Origin: Collodictyon triciliatum
Lineage: Eukaryota > CRuMs
NCBI GenBank assembly: GCA_043381765.1
Contig: JBHJMP010000421.1
Location: forward strand, 1 to 27,306
Reading direction: 5' to 3'
Length of the DNA: 27,306 nt
In this document: in pieces, positions 18,372-27,306 of the stretch
Position numbering within the stretch: the stretch's first letter is position 1
Layout: every line of letters begins with the position of its first letter
The notes under the pieces: generated by a model
The model's input: the letters and a program-made list of their open reading frames with translations, nothing else
Told to the model about the DNA's origin: nothing
Databases searched by the model: none
Made by a program: the position numbers and the translations under genes

Positions 18372-21300
18372 ATGGTAATCTCTCGCAAAATGTGATGCCA
18401 TTCAAAGAAAAACTATACTTAAGATTCTGCTGGAGATCTTTTTGTGTACTCATGCCATCAGCTAAACGGTTCATTCACAGATCAAGCAACTCAAAATTGC
18501 TAATTTACAATTACGTGAAGAGAGAACCCTTCTACAAACAAAATTGTACCGCTCCGAAGCCGAATTAAAGAAGCTAGGAAAAGTGGTCAATAACGCAAAA
18601 CATTGTTTTATAATCCCTTTCATTTTTCGATTAATTCATGCGCATTTTCTGTTATTTCAGTCGTTGGTTAATTAAGATTTCCTTTTCTGATTCATATCAA
18701 CTCCAACATAGAAATCGGAAAGATTTAGCGTTGGTAGGGAGCTTGCTGCTGAAAGCGAAGACCATACAAAGCATGGTAATTTTTTTTTCAATTGTCCTGT
18801 CCAAAATACATTCAGAATTACCTTCGAAATTCTGTCACGGTTGACTATAAGATATAGTTACTTTGATAGATGCGCCTCCAGACGGAAAAAATGTTCAAAA
18901 GAAAAGTGACAACGAAGATGCCATTGTTGCTTTGACGGGAGATTTTTCCATGATAGTACATCAATCGAAAACAGAGAAGCAAATACATGAATCATCGGGA
19001 AGTCATGTTAACCACACGGATGGTATTTCCGTCTATGAGGACTCTGTCCCTCTATCCTCAGCCGATAGAGATGGTGACATATTCAGGAGAATAAAGAACT
19101 GTGTATGTATCAAATCAAATTATGAAAGACATTGATCCCAAAATACTCAATTAATCGGTAGAAGACTAGTTTGTATTTCTCTCTTAAAAAAGAACTTTAA
19201 TTACCTATATCCCTTTTTTAAACAGTTAGCTGACTTGAAACACCATGCGAAAACAAAAGGTGGCTCTCAAGCAGACCCATTTATCCACGCAGTGGATGAT
19301 TTTGACTCTAAAGTGGAAAAATATGAAAAGGTAACTAAAATGCGTTTTTTATAAGAAAATGCTACTCTTACATTTTTAATTATTTTGGAAATACCATCAC
19401 AAGAGAATTACCTGGTACACGCCATTAACGTTAGAGCCATGCAGGGAACTTTTTCTGCATCCTCGCCAGATTTTCGAAAAAGCCTAAAGTCTATGGGATT
19501 CCATGCGAATAAAAGCTTCCGTGATACATCTTCCTCTTCAAGCCCAACGATGCCGAATTCATACACAAATCCAAAGCCCCTCTCCTACATCAATCCAAAG
19601 TCGTCTTCTACTCTTGTGTATGCTTCGATGGCAAACTTCGATCTCCCTCAAGCAAAGAGAAAGGTTATTCATTTTCTTACTTCGAATGAAAACCCCATTT
19701 TCTGAAAACGGCACCTTCTACATTATTTAGACTGATTCTTCCTATATTTGTAAAGGTTGGCCCTGAAGTAGAAGAGCCCATTCAGGTCTTACAAGAAGTG
19801 CCAAGTAATGACGGAAATATATTGGAAGGTTCTGTTAAATAATTAGTTGGACTATAGATGCTAGTTTATTTTATTCTGTTTTCAGAAATGTAAGAATAAA
19901 AATCACTTGTTTATTTAAGGAACTTCTCGTTTAATTTTATCAGATAGGGATATTTTTAGTCGTTATTTTAAATCATGTTAATATGCTCTGAATAACAGGA
20001 CTTTCCTTGGCCGATTCCTCTGTTGAGGATTTTAAGCGATGGTGGAAGAAGCAGCCACTAAATCGTCACTACTCCGTCGCACGAGAGCTCTTCTGCGTCA
20101 TCAAGGAGAGTAATAAAGTATTTGATTTGATGACGCAAATCACTTTTGCTGGGACGATTCGCGAGGTTGTCAATCGATTCAAACTGGGCTGTAAGGATAT
20201 TCTACGGGTTGAGTCTGTGATTATTTACATGGTTCAAGGAGACAAGCGATTGGTTGCATACATGGAGGAAAACGATGATGAGGTTTGAAGTTGTCGGCTG
20301 TTTGTAATGTATAAAAGAAGCTTCTTTTGACCTGACCTCCCATTTCACTTTTTTTTTTTTCAGTTTCCCACTATAGTGATCGGAATGGGACTATTTGGGG
20401 CATCACTAAAATCTGGAGAGATTAATATCATCGAAGATGTAAAAGCACATCCGAACTACAGGGTTGATTGTGATAGCTTCCCGCATCTCGATTTAAAATC
20501 ATGTTTGATAATTCCACTGGCTGACAGAACTGGTCAAATCTACGCAACAGCGATTGCATGCAACAAATTGAATGATACGTTTGAAAAGGAGGATGCCATA
20601 CTCATGCAGGCACTAGTTGACTTACTTAGTAACTGCCTACAGCAATTCAAGCTTCTTGAACGAGCACAAAGAGCACAGCAAAGAAACAAAGTTAGTTTAC
20701 ATGAAAAGTGCAACATCAATATCGTTTTATCATCTTTTCTTTTTCTTTTTTTTTTTTTTTTTACGAAAAAACAAACAATTGTAGGCAATAAGCGAGGTAT
20801 TGAAAACTGTTCACAACCAAGTTTTCACCATGGACGATGTCATTTCCAAAATTATTCAGGTTTTAATCACATGACAATATTTTTGCTGTATGTATCAATC
20901 ACTAAAAATGGATTTGGTTATTTTCAAAAGCTCAAGTATAAGATGGAGTGACACGTGCTATTTATAACAAGAACAAAAATAATATTTAATCTTTCACAAA
21001 TATCGAATTTACTGATGAAATCGCAAATAGAGTATGATTTTCATACCATGTATTTAACCTGTAGTTGACATATGAAGTGATTGTTGTGGATCGAGTTTCA
21101 CTGTTTTTGGTTGATAACATTGCCAATGAACTTCTGCTGAAAGTAAGCAAAGACAAAGCTACGATTAGAGTTCCTATCGGGACTGGAATAGCTGGTAATT
21201 AGGAGATTATATGCCATAGAGAGAGCATCGATGCAAAAATACATCAGCGTTGTAATAAATGAGTGATAGTATTATTTTTCCAAATGACCTGTGGTTGTTG

Positions 21301-23358
21301 ATTCTTGTGTCTCTTGGACTTTAAGGTGCTTTCAGATATCTACAAATTAACTTTACACATATGAAAACAGGTATTGTAGCAAAAACAGGAGAAACGATCA
21401 ATATCCGAGATGCATACAAAGATTCCCGATTTGACCAAACATTTGACCGAAAATCTGGGTCAGCATACTTTCTTCTTTTCTTTTCTTTTTTCTTTTTATT
21501 TTTTTTTATCTAATTGTGCCTTTCAAAGATCAAATAATAATCATGTCATTTTTTCTTGTAATCAGTTATAAAACTCGAACTATACTGTGTTTGCCCATCC
21601 TGGATTCGAATAGGAAAACAGTAGCCGTAATTCAGGTTATTCACCCAATATTTTTTTTTATCATATGTGTGTTTTCTTTACTCTGACTTCACCATTTGTG
21701 CAGCTCATAAACAAAGCATCGGGTGTGTTTACCAAAGATGATGAAGATTTAATGGCCACATTCACAGCTGAGGCTGCATCTGCCTTGCAGCAAAGAAGCA
21801 TGGAGACTGCATATAACAATTTGAGCTCAAGGTACTTCATTGCTCAAGAAATTCATTAGGATAAGTATTATTAAATGCACCCGTTCGCTTATGTTATCAA
21901 TTTTGGGCAGCTCCGAGGCCAATTCTGTCCAGCATATCAAAGGACTTTTGGATGAATACCTATTCCAACGGAAGCCAATCAATGAAGTTGTAGCAGACCC
22001 ATGGCAACCCATATCGAATATCGAGTTTATTTCGACTGCCGAAACACTGGAAGGGTTGAAGGACTGGAACTTGGATCATTTTGCGTTATCTTCGCAAGAA
22101 ATTATTTCGCTTATCGTGTCGGGGTTTAAATCAATGGGTTTGCTGGCCCAGTTCAATATCAACCCACAAACTTTTCTTTGCTTTTTAGACACCATCAGAA
22201 AGCACTATCACGACAATCCTTACCACAATTTTGCGCATGCTTTCTCTGTTTTTCAGTGCTGTTTCCTGATTCTTACCAATACAATCATCTGCCAATATTT
22301 GATGCCTTCGGATATTCTATCTTTGCTTGTGGCGGCTCTGTGTCACGACCTCGAACATCCAGTAAGTGGCTATGGTCATTGTTGATTCATGAAGTGATAG
22401 AAATCTAATTGGACAGTATCTTTGTTTCCTTTACTACATTACTTGGAAATGAAATCATTCTTTCTTTTATTCTTTCATAATTAGGGGACAAACAACATGT
22501 TCATGATAAACAGTGAATCTAACTTGGCTATTATCTATAACGACATCTCTGTTCTTGAGAATCACCATTGTGCAATCACTTTTCGGTTGTTGCAAACCCC
22601 AGAAACAAATATTTTTTCTCAATTGGCCTCCACCCAAAAGATGGAAATACGAAAGACAATCATCCCTGCCATTCTGGCAACAGACATGTCGGAGCATGCA
22701 AAAATGACGACAGCTCTCTCTCTCCATCAAAATGTCTTCGACCGAGAAAAGAAAGAAGATAGACAGTTTCTCGTCAATGTTGTTTTGCACAGTGCCGATC
22801 TGTGTAATCCTATCCTTCCCAACAAGTCCGCTTACCAGTGGGCGTCCCGGGTCTTGAAGGAGTTTAACAACCAGGTGACATGTTGAAAAATTGAAAAGAA
22901 ACTAAAGATTCATTAAATATTATCTAAACTCGCTTGTCTCCTACCACTATACTCACATCCACATTGACCGTATTTTCCAGGCAAGGAGGGAAAAGGATAT
23001 GTCTCTCCCTGTCGCAGGTTTCATGGAGAAAGATGATGAAGTACTTATGATGGCATTTCATCTAATCGCTCGCTAGTCACTGGCAAAACACTCCCTGATA
23101 CATTTCCTGTTTTTCCTTGACACCAGCCGGATACATTTATAGTTTTTTCCTGTAATCATTATAACCAAGCCAAAATATTTATGGCATCCACAGGTTTCAA
23201 AGGCGCAACTAAACATCGGGTTTATTCGTTACATCGTGAGTCCGCTTTGGGTCCGCTTGGCTGAAGTTCTCCAAGGATTGGATGGCTGCATTGAAAGAAT
23301 GAACGATAACTTGAGGGCCTGGGAGCGTATCGCTGCACCTGCAGATAAGCCGAAATGA
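18372..23358 (+). CDS. GAF-GAF cyclic-nucleotide phosphodiesterase
   Basis: Class I 3',5'-cyclic nucleotide phosphodiesterase of PDE2/5/6/10/11 layout, about 1,005 residues. Exons: 18372-18374, 18481-18582, 18712-18775, 18858-19102, 19226-19330, 19406-19663, 19756-19828, 19999-20282, 20364-20690, 20785-20859, 21065-21194, 21371-21458, 21566-21635, 21704-21831, 21911-22361, 22485-22874, 22981-23040, 23194-23358 (TGA). Order: coiled coil (IKQLKIANLQLREERTLL), a low-conservation Ser/Asn-rich linker, GAF-A (about 305-480), GAF-B (about 490-640), catalytic domain (about 690-990). Metal and catalytic motifs are present: YHNFAHAF, ALCHDLEHPGTNN, VLENHHCA, LHSADLCNP. GAF-B keeps the NK..F...DE signature; GAF-A has NKLNDTFEKEDA. 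The residue aligned with the invariant purine-binding Gln is Asn (codon 23212-23214). It presumably lowers cAMP or cGMP; specificity cannot be read. The start is uncertain. It converges on the GST gene. Confidence 0.93.
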
Positions 23359-23763
23359 TATTCTAGTCCACATTTACGTTTTTTTTTTGTCACATAAGCA
23401 TTTCCTATCCTTTTTGCAAACTCGTCAAATCACTTTACAGACAATTTTTCATTTCAACGCAACTTATTCTTTTTTTAAAAAAAATAATAAAAATCCTTTA
23501 TATTGTGACACACAATGGAAAAATAAAAAAAGGTATTCAAAAAAAAACTGCGGGTAGAGAATTATCATTCTTTTGACAATAAGTACCAGAAAACAGGCTC
23601 ACCAGGCCTCTAGCCAGTGGGTTATGAGTGTAGGTTCACTCGGGCAAATTTTAAGAGTCAATTTTATTTGTTTTCCAACTATTCTCCTCCTGTGGGGGCT
23701 TCTTTCTTGTGTTGTTTCGCTCGTCTTAATGAGTCAATCATCTGAAAGACTGCGGAAATGGGC
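23359..23763. other. Intergenic region between convergent genes
   Basis: This 405-bp stretch lies between the phosphodiesterase and GST stop codons. It is A/T-rich, with AATAAAA-type sequences near 23485 and 23520 that could be polyadenylation signals for the plus-strand gene. Short open frames here show no conserved features. Confidence 0.55.
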
Positions 23764-25793
<2,030 letters not shown>

Positions 25794-25871
25794 TCGCTGC
25801 TTCTTTGCTGTCTTCGATCGGATGGCGTGTGCTTCGGCGCAAAGTGCTTGGACTTTTCTTCCGCCTGATGC

Positions 25872-27306
25872 ATGAGCAGTCTGGTGAGTTTCGAGGATTG
25901 CTTGCGCTTTGTTGCAAAAGCATGAGAGGGACGCGGAGTTTTATCCAGAGCTTATCGCCTGCGTGCTTGTGCTGAAAGACACTTTGGCTGGGCGAGTGTT
26001 GGACATTGGTTGCTGCGGGCAGGTTTTGGTGGCACCTCGATTGACAGGTTTTATAAAAGAGAACGTGACGCAGACAAGAGACGAGGCGATGTGGTTGTGA
26101 CGTCGATGTCCGGCTGCGGATTGCGCCATATCCTCCTCAGGCGTCGAGTTTATATCTTGTATTTCTGGTGCTTCATATAGCTTATGTTGATGGTAAAATA
26201 AAACTGCGTAATTTTTTTTTTATTCTTCCCTTCAATTTTGCAGGATGGTGGAGATGCTGGCTCTGGTTCGCTAGCCATCGTTTGCATGGACGCTACTTGG
26301 TGGCCGGGTGGTGGAGAAGTAGTTGGTAATCAGGAATTGCATCCGACGCTTTGGCCTGTAGCCTGGGTCTTGTGCTTGCATGAGAGAGACAAGGCGAGGT
26401 TTACTATCTTTCTCGGCTTCTTTCCACATGTCTCCTCTCACAGCGTCGGAGTAGTGGAGAACGTGCAGGTGGCGAAGAAAGCTATTGAGGAAAGATATTT
26501 GTATGGTGTCATCCAGCCTATTATCAGGAATGGGTGGCTGGTTGTCGAGTCTTTTGCTTTGCGTGAGTATATGCGTGCCATCCACATAGTCCATAGCAAA
26601 AGGCCTCGCGTCACTGCTCAGGTAAGTTTGAGCGATATTATATTCAGCTTCAGCAGAAGTAAACCAACAGAGACCTCGGTGATGCTCCACTAACAACCGC
26701 TGAACATATGACTGCAACTTATTCGTGAGGAGCTGAAGCCGTTCAGACCGACCCATGTGAAAGTCAAAAAGGACAAAGGCTTCTTCACAGACACGGCCGT
26801 GGTGAAGCTTCTTTGTCACAAGAACCAGCTCCCTGCAAAGTTTACGGTCATGGGTAAAAAAGTGTCCAAAGCGCATCCTCAAAGAGCGTCCGCCAGCCAC
26901 GAACAACGACAAGTAAAGGCCCCGCAAAAGAATACACCTGCCAAGCAGACAAGCAGCAGCTATTGTCAAGGAAGCCAAGGTCAGGCAACATCAGAGTCCG
27001 CAAGACTCACAGCAGATACGCGCATACAGCGACAGCAACGATGACATGGAAGGAAATCTCTCTTCCTCTTCAGAATCCTCGCACTCGAGCCCTCCATCGC
27101 CAACACTGGACAAGCCCGCACATCGCAAGACACAAGAGCAGCGCATCTCCAAACCCCGAAAGAAATCCCCCCTTAAACTATCCATTCAGACTGACGTGAA
27201 TATGGTTAACATAGGATGCCTCAAGGCAGTCTTCGTTACTTATCCGAAAGGATACTCCAAAGCGAAGGCAACACAAGAACCAGCGCCCACCAAAGATATT
27301 TTGTTT
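25872..27306 (+). CDS. Unrecognised spliced gene, 3' partial
   Basis: I do not recognise this protein. A phase-consistent model is 25872-25883, 25921-26022, 26141-26192, 26244-26325, 26444-26621, 26730-26912 and 26971 to the window edge, still open. It reads MSSL, then HERDAEFYPELIACVLVL, LYLVFLVLHIAYVDG, a Trp-rich segment, IEERYLYGVIQPIIRNGW, then a basic stretch (LKPFRPTHVKVKKDKGFF) and a Ser/Pro/Lys-rich low-complexity region with SSSSESSHSSPPSP. The basic part has convincing codon use; the middle exons are weaker. The first intron would be only 37 bp, otherwise a one-base frame shift is needed. A 235-codon open frame also runs on the minus strand across 26271-26978, which I regard as a shadow. 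Confidence 0.45.

Noticed and set aside
26001-26022. VLDIGCCGQ as a methyltransferase motif
   Set aside because: It resembles the SAM-binding VLDIGCGxG only superficially, and no other methyltransferase motifs follow.
26271-26978. 235-codon unspliced minus-strand open frame
   Set aside because: Codon use is poorer than the plus strand, which gives natural basic and Ser-rich protein frames with phase-matched introns. No family match was recognised. It is not fully excluded.

Overview
The window looks like nuclear DNA from a free-living protist. Genes are densely packed on both strands, most are cut by many short GT-AG introns with usable branch and acceptor sites, the standard code reads cleanly, and the non-coding DNA is full of micro- and minisatellites. 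Animal-like conserved genes sit beside a TOM1/GPR137-type seven-pass protein and many protist-style introns. A rhizarian such as the foraminiferan Reticulomyxa would fit, but that is inference and no marker here proves it.

Layout, left to right. 183-1237 (+): a spliced gene I do not recognise. 1648-4217 (-): complete NDUFA9, the complex I NAD(P)-binding subunit, in 8 exons. 4573-6907 (-): complete NADPH:adrenodoxin/ferredoxin reductase (FDXR/Arh1) in 3 exons. 7052-16960 (-): a giant 32-exon gene of about 1,580 codons that joins a signal peptide, about 1,300 residues of cysteine-rich ectodomain and a C-terminal seven-helix TOM1/THH1/GPR137-like membrane domain. 17555-18230 (-): a small unrecognised spliced gene, with a small doubtful ORF between it and the giant gene. 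18372-23358 (+): a complete GAF-GAF class I cyclic-nucleotide phosphodiesterase. 23764-25793 (-): a complete theta-class glutathione S-transferase in 8 exons. 25872 to the right edge (+): a spliced, partial gene of unknown function.

Exon models were built by hand. Each recognised gene keeps frame across every intron, with two exceptions in the giant gene: one non-canonical donor and one phase mismatch. NDUFA9 and FDXR are both mitochondrial and lie head to tail on one strand. The giant membrane protein and the phosphodiesterase lie close together; a link between a surface receptor and cyclic-nucleotide breakdown is tempting but is only a guess from proximity.

The most novel item is the giant ectodomain-7TM protein. 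The phosphodiesterase is also unusual: it has Asn where class I enzymes carry the invariant nucleotide-binding Gln. Simple repeats are concentrated in introns and intergenic DNA. Two run in frame through coding exons and encode Ser-rich tracts in FDXR and NDUFA9. A 100-N assembly gap lies in an intron of the giant gene.
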